In this document: in pieces, positions 27,166 to 36,425 of the stretch | Numbering within the stretch: the first letter of the stretch is position 1 | How the letters are laid out: each line of letters opens with the position of its first letter | Origin: Akkermansiaceae bacterium | GTDB lineage: Bacteria; Verrucomicrobiota; Verrucomicrobiia; Verrucomicrobiales; Akkermansiaceae | Assembly (NCBI GenBank): GCA_905182475.1 | Contig: CAJJBR010000002.1 | Span: forward strand, 20,103 to 84,102 | Direction of reading: 5' to 3' | DNA: 64,000 nt | The notes under the pieces: model-generated | What the model saw: the letters and a program-made list of their open reading frames with translations, nothing else | What the model was told of the DNA's origin: nothing | The model's database searches: none | Made by a program: the position numbers and the translations under genes

Positions 27166-27876
27166 CTACCCAAGGTTGGTATAAACCGCCTGGACGTCGT
27201 CGTCGTCCTCGATCTTGTCGAGGAGGTCTTCGATATCGACCATCTGCTCCTCGGTCAGCTCGATAGGCTGCGTTGGTAGGCGCTGAAGGCCGGATTTGGT
27301 GGTTTCGATTCCCATTTCCTCGACTGCGGAGTTGAGGTTGTTGAACGCCGTATAGTCACCGATGAGGGAAACCACGCCGTCATCCACGGACATTTCTTCA
27401 AGACCGTGGTCAATGAGTTCTAATTCCAGTTCCTCGAGATCCTTTGCTTCCGGGACGGGGAATTCGATGACTGTCTTGCGGTCGAACATGAAGTTCAGCG
27501 AGCCGCTTGGTGCGATCTCCCCACCGTTTTTTCCGAGGATGACTTTGAGATTGCCGACGGAGCGGTTGGTGTTGTCAGTGGCGCACTCGACAACATAAAG
27601 GGAGCCATGCGGCCCTTTTGCTTCGTAGGTTACCTCAGTAAGTTCAGAAGCGTCGCTTCCAGCCGCGCGTTTGATCGCGTTCTCGATGTTTTCCTTGGAA
27701 AGGTTCTGCGCTTTCGCGTTTTGGATCGCTACGCGCAGGGGGGCGTTGGACTCAGGCTCCGGGCCGCCGTTCTTCGCGGCCATGGTGATGGATTTCGCCA
27801 GTTTCGGGAAAATCTTGGACATGGAAGCCCAGCGGGACTCCTTTGCCCGTCTCCTACATTCGAAATGCCTGCCCAT
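27166..27876 (-). CDS. YebC/PmpR-family protein (YeeN-like)
   Basis: The protein has 236 residues. The N-terminus MGRHFECRRRAKESRWASMS matches the YeeN-type branch of the family rather than the AGHSKW form. Core segments are FPKLAKSITMAAKNGGPEPE, SKENIENAIKRAAG, YEAKGPHGSLYVVECATDN and KNGGEIAPSGSLNFMFDRK. The acidic C-terminal domain ends IEDLLDKIEDDDDVQAVYTN. Family members have been described as DNA-binding regulators and, more recently, as translation factors that relieve stalling at proline stretches. It lies 9 bp downstream of dnaN on the same strand, so the two probably share a transcript. Confidence 0.92.
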   Translation of the reverse strand: MGRHFECRRRAKESRWASMSKIFPKLAKSITMAAKNGGPEPESNAPLRVAIQNAKAQNLSKENIENAIKRAAGSDASELTEVTYEAKGPHGSLYVVECATDNTNRSVGNLKVILGKNGGEIAPSGSLNFMFDRKTVIEFPVPEAKDLEELELELIDHGLEEMSVDDGVVSLIGDYTAFNNLNSAVEEMGIETTKSGLQRLPTQPIELTEEQMVDIEDLLDKIEDDDDVQAVYTNLG

Positions 27877-27885
27877 GGCGTAGGA

Positions 27886-28983
27886 TTAGTTGGTCACGCG
27901 CATCGGCATGAGCACGTAGAGGAATGAGCCGTCGATGCGGAGGACGCCCGGGCTCATTTCATCAATGAGGTCGAGGTAAACGTTGTCCGTGTCGAGAGCG
28001 CGAAGAGGGGCTTGCAGGAACTCCGGGTTGAATGCGATTTGCATTTCCGGGCCGGTGTAGCCGACTTCGAGAGTTTCCTGTGCCTCACCAACGTCTGGCG
28101 AGTTCGCAGTAACCTCGATTTGGTTCTCGGTGAAGATGAGCTTCACGGAGTTCGACTTGTCGGAGGAAAGGAGGGAAACGCGGCGGGTGGTCTCGAGGAG
28201 ATGCTCGCGAGAAATGATCACACGCTCATTGCTATCGCCCGGGATGACCTGGCGGTAGTTCGGGTAGTTTCCTTCGATCAGCTTGCTGGCGAGGAAAGTA
28301 TCGCCGACGGTGAAGGAGATCTGACTGTCGCTGAGCTTCACCACGACCTCACCGGCATCACCGAGGAGACGCTGGATTTCGCTGACTGCTTTGGAAGGGA
28401 TGATCACGTCGGTCTCATGGGAGGCCGGGAATTCAAGATCCATGTCTGCCATTGCGAGGCGGCGTCCGTCTGTAGCTACTAGGGCGAGCTTGCCTTCCCG
28501 GAAGGAAGCGAAGATGCCGTTAAGCACGTAGCGGGTTTCGTCCGTGGAGATCGCGAAAGCCGTTTTCTTAAGGCCGTTTTTCAGATCTGCTTGTGGGATG
28601 TTGAAAGTCTTCGCGCCCTCGAAATCAGGGAGCGGAGGGAATTCGGAATCGCTGAGTCCGATAATCTTGAAAGTGGAAGGGCCGCTCTTGATCGTTGCAT
28701 AGTTTTTCGCATCGACGGTGACCTCTACTTCGCTAGACGGCAGCTCTTTCACGATACTGACGAGGCGCTTGGCTGGGAGAGTGGTCGCGCCTTCCTTATC
28801 GATCTGGGCTTCCACCGATCCGGTGATGCCCACGTCGAGGTCGGTAGTGGTAAAGACCAGGCGGCCATCTTTTGCGACCAACAGGACGTTGGAGAGAATT
28901 GGGAGGGTGGTTCGGGAACTCACCACGTGTTGCACCTTCTGCAAACCTTCCAGGAAAACGTCTTTGGAAATACTAAACTTCAT
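27886..28983 (-). CDS. dnaN: DNA polymerase III beta sliding clamp
   Basis: The protein has 365 residues from the ATG at 28983 (MKFSISKDVFLEGLQKVQHV). The open frame extends further upstream but the family begins here. Clamp motifs include SSRTTLPILSNVLLVAKDGR, TTDLDVGITGSVEAQI, ISTDETRYVLNGIFASF, ATDGRRLAMADM, EGNYPNYRQVIP and the C-terminal peptide-binding end LYVLMPMRVTN. The product forms the dimeric ring that tethers polymerase III. No dnaA, recF or DnaA-box cluster is seen beside it, so this dnaN appears separated from a classical origin cluster. yebC follows after 9 bp. Confidence 0.97.
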   Translation of the reverse strand: MKFSISKDVFLEGLQKVQHVVSSRTTLPILSNVLLVAKDGRLVFTTTDLDVGITGSVEAQIDKEGATTLPAKRLVSIVKELPSSEVEVTVDAKNYATIKSGPSTFKIIGLSDSEFPPLPDFEGAKTFNIPQADLKNGLKKTAFAISTDETRYVLNGIFASFREGKLALVATDGRRLAMADMDLEFPASHETDVIIPSKAVSEIQRLLGDAGEVVVKLSDSQISFTVGDTFLASKLIEGNYPNYRQVIPGDSNERVIISREHLLETTRRVSLLSSDKSNSVKLIFTENQIEVTANSPDVGEAQETLEVGYTGPEMQIAFNPEFLQAPLRALDTDNVYLDLIDEMSPGVLRIDGSFLYVLMPMRVTN

Positions 28984-29209
28984 AATCTGTGGGCACGACT
29001 GTGCTTGAGGCGAGTTTCCGTTTTCAAAACACCTTGGCAAGCATTCAGTCACTGGAAACCCAAGATAATTGCGATGAAACCACTACATGTGGTATTAGGC
29101 GGGTGAAATGGACACATCTAACGGTTTTCTTCAGAGATTTACACCAAAAGTATCACGGTTGCACAATTTCGCCTCGCCCCGAACCCCTAGCAGCGGATAG
29201 ATTCCGCGC

Positions 29210-29785
29210 ATGAACCGCCTTCTGCCTATGACACTGATCCTTTTGCTGCTCGTCGTATTCCGCATTGTCGGCAGCGCGTTTCCGGAATCGATTCCGAACT
29301 TCCAACCACTTGCCGCACTATTCTTCTGTGGGGCAATCATGGCTAAGGGCTGGAAAGGGTGGGCGATTCCTCTCGCTGCATGGCTGGTTACATATCCCGC
29401 TCCGGCTATCCTGCAGGGGAATGCTTCCTACCTGACTGCCGGCGTCCTCATCACTACGGCACTCGCTTTTGCGGTCATCTTTTTCATCGGGAAATCCCTT
29501 TCCGGACGTGACACCGGCGTTCTTCTGCTCGGATCGGTCGGAGCCGCCATCGCTTTCCATCTAGTTACCAACGGCGCAGCGTGGATGTTCAGCCCGCTTT
29601 ACCCGAAGTCACCCCTCGGCCTCTGGCAGTCACTTTGGATGGGCCCTGTCGGCAGTCCTATTCCAAGTTGGATTTTCCTCCGCAACATGGTCGGCGCGAA
29701 CCTGCTGTTCACTACTATTTTCCTTTCTGCCCGTTTCGCAATCCCGCAATTTTCCGCAAACTCGGAGCCCGTCACAGCCAGATAA
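29210..29785 (+). CDS. DUF6580-like integral membrane protein
   Basis: The protein has 191 residues with about five hydrophobic segments spread along its length. The opening FQPLAALFFCGAIMAKGWKG, the middle VGAAIAFHLVTNGAAWMFSP and the late SWIFLRNMVGANLLFTTIFL are typical of the DUF6580 group, a putative transport family with an ECF-S-like pattern. The substrate is unknown. It stands just ahead of the pyruvate dehydrogenase genes on the same strand with a 63-bp gap, so co-transcription is possible but unproven. Confidence 0.7.
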   Translation: MNRLLPMTLILLLLVVFRIVGSAFPESIPNFQPLAALFFCGAIMAKGWKGWAIPLAAWLVTYPAPAILQGNASYLTAGVLITTALAFAVIFFIGKSLSGRDTGVLLLGSVGAAIAFHLVTNGAAWMFSPLYPKSPLGLWQSLWMGPVGSPIPSWIFLRNMVGANLLFTTIFLSARFAIPQFSANSEPVTAR

Positions 29786-29848
29786 AACTTGCCGTCCGTC
29801 CTCTACGCTTTTAACCAACACCCGGATTTATCCCATCAATAGCTTCCC

Positions 29849-30907
29849 ATGTCCGATCTGAATTTCGCCAACTCGCCAATCAACCAGTCACTCACCCCCG
29901 AGAGAAAGATCGAGCTCTACACGCAGATGGTGCGTATCCGGCGCTTCGAGCAGGCTTCGATGAAACAATACGCCGCCGACAAGATGGGCGGTTTTCTCCA
30001 TCTTTACATCGGACAGGAATCCGTTGCCGTTGGAACGCTCTCGCTTTGCGGTGAACACGATCACAACATCACTGCCTACCGTTGCCACGCACACGCCCTA
30101 GCCTCTGGCATGAGCATGGACGAGTGCATGGCGGAAATGTTCGGCAAGCAAACCGGTTGCTCCAAGGGCAAGGGTGGCTCAATGCACTTTTTCGCTCCCG
30201 ATAAGAACTTCTGGGGTGGCCACGGCATCGTAGCCGGACAGACCCCGCTTGGCCTCGGCCTCGCATACGGGCTAAAATACCTTGAGAGAGAAGGCTGCTG
30301 CCTCTGCTTCCTTGGTGATGGTGCGGTCAACCAAGGCGCTTTCCACGAGTCCCTGAACATCGCCTCACTTTTCGGAATCCCCGTGGTTTACGTGATTGAA
30401 AACAACGGCTACTCCATGGGCACCTCACAAGAACGCTCGTCCGCCTTCAACGGTTGCCTCGCCCAGCGCGCTGAAGCCTACGCGATCGAGTGGGACGTCG
30501 TTGACGGCTCCGATATTTACGAGGTTCGTGCGAAAGCCAACATCGCCATGGAGCGCGCTCGCAAGGAGCACAAGCCAACTGTCCTCGAGATCGACACCTA
30601 CCGCTACTACGGCCACTCCGTCGCCGATGCGAACCATAAGGTCTACCGGACACCCGAGGATATCCAAGCTTACAAGGACAACCACGACCCGATCAACGTG
30701 TTCCGCAACAAGCTCCTCGAAGAAGGGGTCTTGAACGAAGAGTTGATCAACAAGATCAACGCCGCAGCCAAGGACGAGACCGCAGCCGCCGTGAAATTCG
30801 CCGAGGACTCCCCGGCTCCGACCATCGCAGATATTTCCACGGACGTTTACTGGGAAACCGACAACGACACCGAGGCCTCAAAAATCGGTCATCACTTCTT
30901 CTCCTGA
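29849..30907 (+). CDS. pdhA: Pyruvate dehydrogenase E1 component, alpha subunit
   Basis: The protein has 352 residues. The thiamine-diphosphate motif is FLGDGAVNQGAFHESLNIAS followed by IENNGYSMGT. Other family marks are MGGFLHLYIGQESVAVGTLS, SKGKGGSMHFF and YRYYGHSVADANH, which holds the phosphorylation-loop region. The alpha2beta2 E1 decarboxylates pyruvate and passes the acetyl group to lipoyl-E2. The beta subunit gene lies 49 bp downstream. No E2 gene follows, and E3 is found about 5 kb further on at 36901. A branched-chain 2-oxoacid substrate is less likely from the motifs but cannot be fully excluded. Confidence 0.93.
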   Translation: MSDLNFANSPINQSLTPERKIELYTQMVRIRRFEQASMKQYAADKMGGFLHLYIGQESVAVGTLSLCGEHDHNITAYRCHAHALASGMSMDECMAEMFGKQTGCSKGKGGSMHFFAPDKNFWGGHGIVAGQTPLGLGLAYGLKYLEREGCCLCFLGDGAVNQGAFHESLNIASLFGIPVVYVIENNGYSMGTSQERSSAFNGCLAQRAEAYAIEWDVVDGSDIYEVRAKANIAMERARKEHKPTVLEIDTYRYYGHSVADANHKVYRTPEDIQAYKDNHDPINVFRNKLLEEGVLNEELINKINAAAKDETAAAVKFAEDSPAPTIADISTDVYWETDNDTEASKIGHHFFS

Positions 30908-30956
30908 TCCCTCTTCCCTCAATTTCTAATTTCCAATCCCAAATACCTTTTCTCCA

Positions 30957-31940
30957 ATGCGCACACTGACCTATCGTGAAGCCCTCCGTGAAGGACTAGA
31001 TGAAGAACTCGCCCACGACGATAACGTCGTGCTCATGGGTGAGGAAGTCGCCGAATACAACGGTGCCTACAAAGTCACCGAAGGCCTCTGGAAAAAATGG
31101 GGCGACAAGCGAATCGTCGATACACCGATCTCCGAGGCCGGCTTCATCGGCATGGGCATCGGTGCCTCCATGCTCGGCGTCCGCCCCGTGATGGAGCTGA
31201 TGTTTTGGTCTTTCCATTCCGTCGCCTTCGACCAACTCGTCAACAACGCGGCCAACGTTCGCTACATGTCCGGCGGTCTTTGCAGCTGCCCCATCGTCGT
31301 CCGCGGCCCTGCCAACGGCGGCACCAACGTCGGCGCCACCCACTCCCACGTCCCGGAAGGTCTCTTCGCCGCATTCCCCGGTCTGAAAGTCTGCTCCCCG
31401 GCTACTCCTGCCGATGCGAAAGGCCTTATCAAAGCTGCGATCCGCGATAACGACCCTGTCTATTTCATGGAGAACACCCTCCTTTACGGAATGGAAGGCG
31501 AAGTGCCCGATCTTGAAGACGGCGATTTCGTGATCCCTCTCGGAAAGGCCGAAGTGAAAAAGGAAGGAACCGACATCTCCCTCATCGCTCACGGACGCTC
31601 GGTAATTCACTGCCTAGAGGCAGCCAAAATCCTCCAAGAAGAGCATGGAATCAATGCGGAAGTCCTCGATCTCCGCTCCATCCGCCCGCTCGATGTCGAT
31701 GCTATCCTCGCCTCCGTCGCCAAGACCCACCGCGTAGTCCTGGTTGATGAATCGAAGCCCTTCGGCGGTGTCTCCGCCATGGTTTCCCAGCTCATCCAGG
31801 AGCACGCCTTCGACGAACTTGACGCCCCGATCAAACGCGTCTGCGCCATCGACGCCCCGGCGATCTACTCGAAGTACGTAGAGAACGAACAACTCCCGAA
31901 TCCGAAACGGATCGTCGAGAAGGTGCTCACGATCGCCTGA
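30957..31940 (+). CDS. pdhB: Pyruvate dehydrogenase E1 component, beta subunit
   Basis: The protein has 327 residues. It begins MRTLTYREALREGLDEELAH and shows the E1-beta landmarks VVLMGEEVAEYNGAYKVTEG, DTPISEAGFIGMGIGASMLG, MVSQLIQEHAFDELDAPIKR and the C-terminal ENEQLPNPKRIVEKVL. Together with the upstream alpha subunit it forms the thiamine-dependent E1 of the pyruvate dehydrogenase complex. In many Verrucomicrobiota the E2 gene would be expected next, but the next gene is a sulfatase reading the same way after 165 bp. Confidence 0.94.
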   Translation: MRTLTYREALREGLDEELAHDDNVVLMGEEVAEYNGAYKVTEGLWKKWGDKRIVDTPISEAGFIGMGIGASMLGVRPVMELMFWSFHSVAFDQLVNNAANVRYMSGGLCSCPIVVRGPANGGTNVGATHSHVPEGLFAAFPGLKVCSPATPADAKGLIKAAIRDNDPVYFMENTLLYGMEGEVPDLEDGDFVIPLGKAEVKKEGTDISLIAHGRSVIHCLEAAKILQEEHGINAEVLDLRSIRPLDVDAILASVAKTHRVVLVDESKPFGGVSAMVSQLIQEHAFDELDAPIKRVCAIDAPAIYSKYVENEQLPNPKRIVEKVLTIA

Positions 31941-32105
31941 TCCGATCGATAATCCGTTTGTGGTTTTCTTTTACGAGCACGGCATCCGCGTGTTCGCATT
32001 TGTCCGCTGGCTGGGATCGACTTAAGATGTTATCGGGGGGGCGGGTGAAGGGTCTCTCGGCACTTCGCCCGAAAGAATTCTCCGAAAATCCACGCACTTA
32101 TCTTG

Positions 32106-33662
32106 ATGAAGCTTCTCGCCTTCTTCCTCGCCGCTAGCCTTTCCGCATTCGCTGCGGAGAAGAAGCCCAACATCCTGCTGCTTTTCGCTGACGACCTCGG
32201 CCGCTACGCCTCTGCCTATGCCGACCCGAACCAGCCGTCCACCAATGACCTGATTCGCACCCCGGTCTTCGACCGCATTGCCAAGCAGGGCGCGCGCTTC
32301 GACAACGCCTTTGTTTCCGTCCCGTCCTGCACCCCCTCGCGCGGCGCGCTTTATACCGGTCGTCATTTCTTCCGCAACGGCTCGTTTTCGCAGCTGCACA
32401 GCCGCTGGAAAAAGGGAGCTCCCGATCCCGGCGACGCGATCACCGGCATGCCCGAGATGCTGGCTCGCTCCGGTTACCACATCGGCTGGAGCCACAAATG
32501 GCACATCCCCGAACGCCTGATGCGCGGCAAAAAACACCAATACTCGCAGTTCGGAAACCGGATCAGCGCCTTCTCCCAAGTCGTCACGAAAAACCCCGAA
32601 GTCCGCGACGAGATTTTCGTCGCAGTCCGCGGCAACTTCCAGGCCTTCCTAGCCGATCGCAAAGCCGACCAACCGTTCTTCTATTCCTTCAACCCCACCA
32701 ACACCCACCGCAAATGGGTGCGTGGATCAGGGAAAAAATTGTGGGGTCTCGATCCCGACAAGCTCAAGGGCAAGCTGCCGCCCTTTCTCCCCGACAACGA
32801 AATCGTCCGCGAGGACTTCGCCGACTACCTCGGTGAAGCGATGGCATACGACGCCGCCTGTGGTGCGATCCTTGAGGAACTCGAGAGAATGGGGGAGCTC
32901 GACAACACCCTCATCGTGATCAGCGGCGACCACGGTGCTCCCGGCTTTCCGCGCGGCAAATGCAATGTCCACGACTTCGGATCGCGCGTTCTCCTGACAC
33001 TGCGCTGGCCGGAACACATCGAACCGGGCCGGGTGGTGAAAACCCCGGTCTCGCTCATCGATCTCGCCCCCACATTCCTCGCCGCCGCCGGGACAACTTC
33101 ACCCGACGATCCGGACGGCGAAAATCTCCTCCCGGCACTCGCTGCCGACGGCTCCGAAGAGGAACTACGTGGCTGGGCGCTCATCGGCCGCGAGGTTCAT
33201 GTCGGCAGCGCCCGCGAAGGATATCTGCCCTACCCGATTCGTGCCCTGCGCACGCCCGAATTTTTGTACGTGCGGAATTTTAAACCCGACCGTTGGCCCA
33301 TGGGAGATCCGAAAGCAGCAGCCGGCGATGCCAAGCTGGATTTTGAAGTGCTCTCCAACGACACACGCGTAGCCTTTGCCGATATCGACGCCTCCCCGAC
33401 CAAGGCCTGGCTGGTCCAACACCGGAATGAGGAAGGCCTTGAGTTGATCCTCAGGGAGGCTTGGGAAAAGCGCCCTGCTGAGGAGCTTTACGATCTGCGG
33501 AAAGACCCCCATCAAGTTCACAACGTCGCTGATGACCCGGCTCACACCGCAATGCTCGAAAAGCTTCGTGGGAAACTCATGGCCGAACTCAAGGGTGGCG
33601 CCGACCCGAGGCTCGACGACTCCTTCGATCGGCCACCTTATCTCGAGAAAACGCGCCAGTAG
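32106..33662 (+). CDS. Secreted sulfatase (heparan N-sulfatase-like)
   Basis: The protein has 518 residues from the ATG at 32106, with a signal peptide ending SAFAA. The type I sulfatase core is intact: metal-binding ILLLFADDLGRYASAYADPN; the formylglycine box SCTPSRGALYTGR near residue 76, in which the Cys is normally oxidised by FGE or anSME; and the second metal site ISGDHGAPGFPRGKCNVHD. The C-terminal part (EELYDLRKDPHQVHNVADDP) is typical of SGSH-like enzymes. It probably acts in the periplasm or outside the cell on sulfated glycans. The substrate is not certain. Confidence 0.9.
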   Translation: MKLLAFFLAASLSAFAAEKKPNILLLFADDLGRYASAYADPNQPSTNDLIRTPVFDRIAKQGARFDNAFVSVPSCTPSRGALYTGRHFFRNGSFSQLHSRWKKGAPDPGDAITGMPEMLARSGYHIGWSHKWHIPERLMRGKKHQYSQFGNRISAFSQVVTKNPEVRDEIFVAVRGNFQAFLADRKADQPFFYSFNPTNTHRKWVRGSGKKLWGLDPDKLKGKLPPFLPDNEIVREDFADYLGEAMAYDAACGAILEELERMGELDNTLIVISGDHGAPGFPRGKCNVHDFGSRVLLTLRWPEHIEPGRVVKTPVSLIDLAPTFLAAAGTTSPDDPDGENLLPALAADGSEEELRGWALIGREVHVGSAREGYLPYPIRALRTPEFLYVRNFKPDRWPMGDPKAAAGDAKLDFEVLSNDTRVAFADIDASPTKAWLVQHRNEEGLELILREAWEKRPAEELYDLRKDPHQVHNVADDPAHTAMLEKLRGKLMAELKGGADPRLDDSFDRPPYLEKTRQ

Positions 33663-33708
33663 CAGCTGCGCCCGAATCTCTTGGCCGGGTTTCATGGTGC
33701 CGGGATAG

Positions 33709-34611
33709 GGTGCTTGGGTTGCGCTGCCGCCTGGAAGGACGGCTTTCCTGCCTTTCCTCCCTCCCACCGACAAGGATGCGGTTGCGGGCATTCCCGCTAT
33801 CGTGGAAACGGATCACCTCGAACCCTGCGGAGCGGCCCGCGAAGTGCCGGATGCTTGGATTTTCCAATCCGATCTGAAGAAAATCCCCGGCCTCAAGGTT
33901 CAGCCGCATTTCCCCCAGCAGGAGAAATTCATTTTCTACCGGGGAGCGGGCAGCGCCAGAATTCCCATTTACGCGAGCATGGACGGGGACACCGCCACGG
34001 TCACGAACTACTGCGGTGGGTCGATTTCCTTCGGTGTCGCCCTGCGTGTACGGGACGGGAAAGCCGCTTGGGCACAGCTTCCGGCGCTTGCATCCCCACC
34101 GAAAGGGGGAGAACCCGCGAAGAACCGTTCGGAGGTCACCTTTCCGCAACCGGATCGTTCGCTAGATGAAGTGGAATCCGAACTTGCCGATGTTTGGAAA
34201 AAAGCACTTGCCGACGATGGGCTCACTCCCGCCGAGGCCTCCGCAATGGTGGAGACTTGGCGCAAGACCTGGTTCAGGGGAAACGGCGATCGTATCCTCA
34301 GCCTTGTGCCCCGAAAGACGATTGATTCGATGTTGCCGCTGAAAATTACCCCGACTCCCGAAAAGACGGCTCGGGTATTCGTTGCGCGGATCGAGATGCT
34401 CGCCGCTGACAGGGAGCAGGCGTTGATCGACCTGATGAACTCCACCAAGGCCGTGGATGAAAAGGATTTCGTAAAGTTCAGCCGCCTCGGACTGGGAAGA
34501 TTCGGATACGGAGCTATGGAGGTCGCCTCACAAATCCAGGTGAGACGGATGAAGGCGAAATTTTTCGAGTTGAGTCAGTTTGAGAAAAACCGGGAAACGA
34601 CGGCACGCTAG
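33709..34611 (+). pseudogene. Probably 5'-truncated gene for a secreted protein of unknown function
   Basis: The frame is open from the codon after a TAG at 33706-33708 to 34611, but no ATG occurs near its beginning; the first plausible start is the GTG at 33802. Coding-like sequence exists before that GTG (GAWVALPPGRTAFLP, then IPAIVETDHLEP). The rest contains EKFIFYRGAGSARIPIYASM and DRILSLVPRKTIDSMLPLKI, which recall the C-terminal two thirds of a planctomycete/verrucomicrobial secreted family I cannot name. The expected signal peptide is missing, so I read it as truncated. It follows the sulfatase gene on the same strand. Confidence 0.45.
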
Positions 34612-34637
34612 CGGTTCCGTCGAGCTAGTTCGCAGCG

Positions 34638-36086
34638 TCATTTTTTCTGATTCCAGAGCCGGTAAGGATCGTTGAGCCGGGTCATTTCGGAAAGCAGCAG
34701 AGCTTCCATTTCGGCGAGCTTGGTGGCGTGTTTGGGATCCTCCGCGAGATCGTTGAACTTCGGATCGTCCTTGCCGTGCTCAAGGAGGAATTCGTTCGGA
34801 TTTTCGGCAAGGTTGAAGAGCTGGGTCTCGTGGACTGCTCCATCGAGCGTGTCATACTTGATCAGTTTCCAATCGCCGTTCTTGACGCAGCGGATGCCGG
34901 GTTTCGTGCCGCCGGTGTAGGCACCGTAGAGGGTGTCGCGGACGGTCTTCCCTTCGCCGGTTAGGACGGACTTGAACGATTCCCCTTCGTTGGATTCCGG
35001 AGCGGGGATCCCGGCGAGGTCGCAGAGGGTGGCGAGCGTGTCGAGCAGGTAGATGTTGCCGGGCGCGCGTCCTTTTTTCACCCCGGGGCCCATGACGATG
35101 TAGGGCACGCGGAAGGTGTGCTCGTAGAGATTCTGTTTTCCCTGCAGGCCGTGGCGGCCGATCGCCATGCCGTGGTCCGAGGTGTAGATCACGTAGGTGT
35201 TTTCTAGTTCGCCCATTGCCTCGAGCTTCTTCAGGACACGACCAATTTGGATGTCGATGTTTTCCGAGCAGGCGAACTCGCGACCCAGTTCGTTGCGGAT
35301 TGTGCGCTCGTCCCGGTTTTCCCAAACGCCGGAAACTCTAACCTCATCGCGCAGGCCGGGGTGGCCGTGGGGAAATGGGTGCTTATCAAGCCAGTTGACC
35401 GGCAGGGAGGGTTGCTTCGGGTTCGCGGCAGGCAGCGAGTTCTTATCTGTATGGTTCGTGGCTCCATATTTCGCCAACAGCTCGGGTGTGCCGTCGCGGG
35501 TGTCGTGCGGATGCGAAAAGCCGTAGTAGATCATGAAAGGCTTCTTGGCTTGCTGTTTTTCCCGGTCGGTGAGGTAGCCCATGACTTGATCGCCATGCCA
35601 CTCGCTGCCGCTCTCCGCCGTGCCACCGCGTTTCGTCGCATCGTTGCGGATCTGGAATGTTTTGTTGGCCGCCTGGTAGGAATTTCCTTTCTTGCAGGTG
35701 CGGACGGTCTCGTATCCGGCTTCGTTGAAAACGGCGGGGAGGGTGCTGCCTTCTATCCCCTTGGGAACCAGCTTGTTGGCCTTTTTCCTGCCGTTGGCTC
35801 CGGGGGTGCGCCAGAGTGTGCGGCCTGTCATGATCATTGTCCGCGAGCAGGTGCAGACCGCACCGGACCACCCGCCTTGCTGGTGCGCAGCATCAAGCAC
35901 GTGCCCCTCCCGGGCGATCCTGTCGATGTTCGGCGTGTCGAGAGTCGATTTTGGATCGTAGGCTTTCAGGTCGAAGGGCGACTGGTCATCGACGATGATA
36001 AAAAGGAAATTTGGTTTTGCGGCTGCTGCCGAAAGGGTGAGCAGCGAGAGCGCAAGCGATGTGAGGGCAATCAGATTGGGTTTCAT
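34638..36086 (-). CDS. Secreted sulfatase with variant active-site box
   Basis: The protein has 482 residues from the ATG at 36086; an ATG at 36098 is equally possible. The signal peptide is LTSLALSLLTLSAAAA, followed by the metal site FLFIIVDDQSPFDLKAY. The formylglycine box reads GAVCTCSRTMIMTGR, with Cys where most type I sulfatases have Pro (C-x-P-x-R). The second metal site YTSDHGMAIGRHGLQGKQNL is normal. The C-terminal segment ETQLFNLAENPNEFL is typical of the family. The enzyme probably desulfates an extracellular glycan. The antitoxin gene is divergent across about 75 bp. Confidence 0.88.
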   Translation of the reverse strand: MKPNLIALTSLALSLLTLSAAAAKPNFLFIIVDDQSPFDLKAYDPKSTLDTPNIDRIAREGHVLDAAHQQGGWSGAVCTCSRTMIMTGRTLWRTPGANGRKKANKLVPKGIEGSTLPAVFNEAGYETVRTCKKGNSYQAANKTFQIRNDATKRGGTAESGSEWHGDQVMGYLTDREKQQAKKPFMIYYGFSHPHDTRDGTPELLAKYGATNHTDKNSLPAANPKQPSLPVNWLDKHPFPHGHPGLRDEVRVSGVWENRDERTIRNELGREFACSENIDIQIGRVLKKLEAMGELENTYVIYTSDHGMAIGRHGLQGKQNLYEHTFRVPYIVMGPGVKKGRAPGNIYLLDTLATLCDLAGIPAPESNEGESFKSVLTGEGKTVRDTLYGAYTGGTKPGIRCVKNGDWKLIKYDTLDGAVHETQLFNLAENPNEFLLEHGKDDPKFNDLAEDPKHATKLAEMEALLLSEMTRLNDPYRLWNQKK

Positions 36087-36128
36087 CGGGATGGACATGT
36101 CAGTTCGGGAAGGCGTTTGCGAGAAAAC

Positions 36129-36162
36129 TTGCCTACGTTATAACCAATGTTATACTGCACCC
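36129..36162 (+). promoter_or_regulatory. Promoter and possible operator of the AbrB-Doc pair
   Basis: TTGCCT (36129-36134) and TATACT (36151-36156) are spaced by 16 bases, four and five matches respectively to the -35 and -10 consensus. Transcription would then begin close to the ATG at 36163, giving a leaderless or near-leaderless message. Two GTTATA direct repeats (36137-36142 and 36149-36154) are 12 bp apart; the second overlaps the -10 box, as expected of an autoregulatory operator. Confidence 0.5.
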
Positions 36163-36390
36163 ATGACCACGACCGTCAAGATTACCTCAATCGGGAATTC
36201 CGCAGGCATCATCCTGCCCAAGGAGCTTCTGGAGAAACTCCGGGTTTCCAAGGGGGATACGCTCACGGTCACGGAAACGCCGGATGGCATCAACCTGAAT
36301 CCGTATAATGAAGATTTCGCTACGGCAATGACTCTGGCCGAAGAAATCATGCGCGAGGACAGAGACGTCCTCCGCAAACTTGCCCAATAG
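36163..36390 (+). CDS. AbrB/MazE-type antitoxin
   Basis: The protein has 75 residues. The N-terminal swapped-hairpin domain is clear: TTTVKITSIGNSAGIILPKE, then LLEKLRVSKGDTLTVTET. The C-terminal tail, which would bind the toxin, reads EEIMREDRDVLRKLA. It is 35 bp upstream of a Doc-type toxin gene on the same strand. The antitoxin presumably neutralises the toxin and represses its own promoter through the GTTATA repeats. An AbrB-like antitoxin in place of Phd with a Doc toxin is a known alternative pairing. Confidence 0.85.
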   Translation: MTTTVKITSIGNSAGIILPKELLEKLRVSKGDTLTVTETPDGINLNPYNEDFATAMTLAEEIMREDRDVLRKLAQ

Positions 36391-36425
36391 TTTGACATTC
36401 GCCTCCTAGATCTGAAAAGAATTCC

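Noticed and set aside
28984..29209. Replication origin next to dnaN
   Set aside because: No DnaA-box cluster or AT-rich unwinding element is visible, and dnaA is absent.
30425..30685. Antisense frames inside the pdh genes
   Set aside because: The GC-rich codon pattern of the sense strand explains them.
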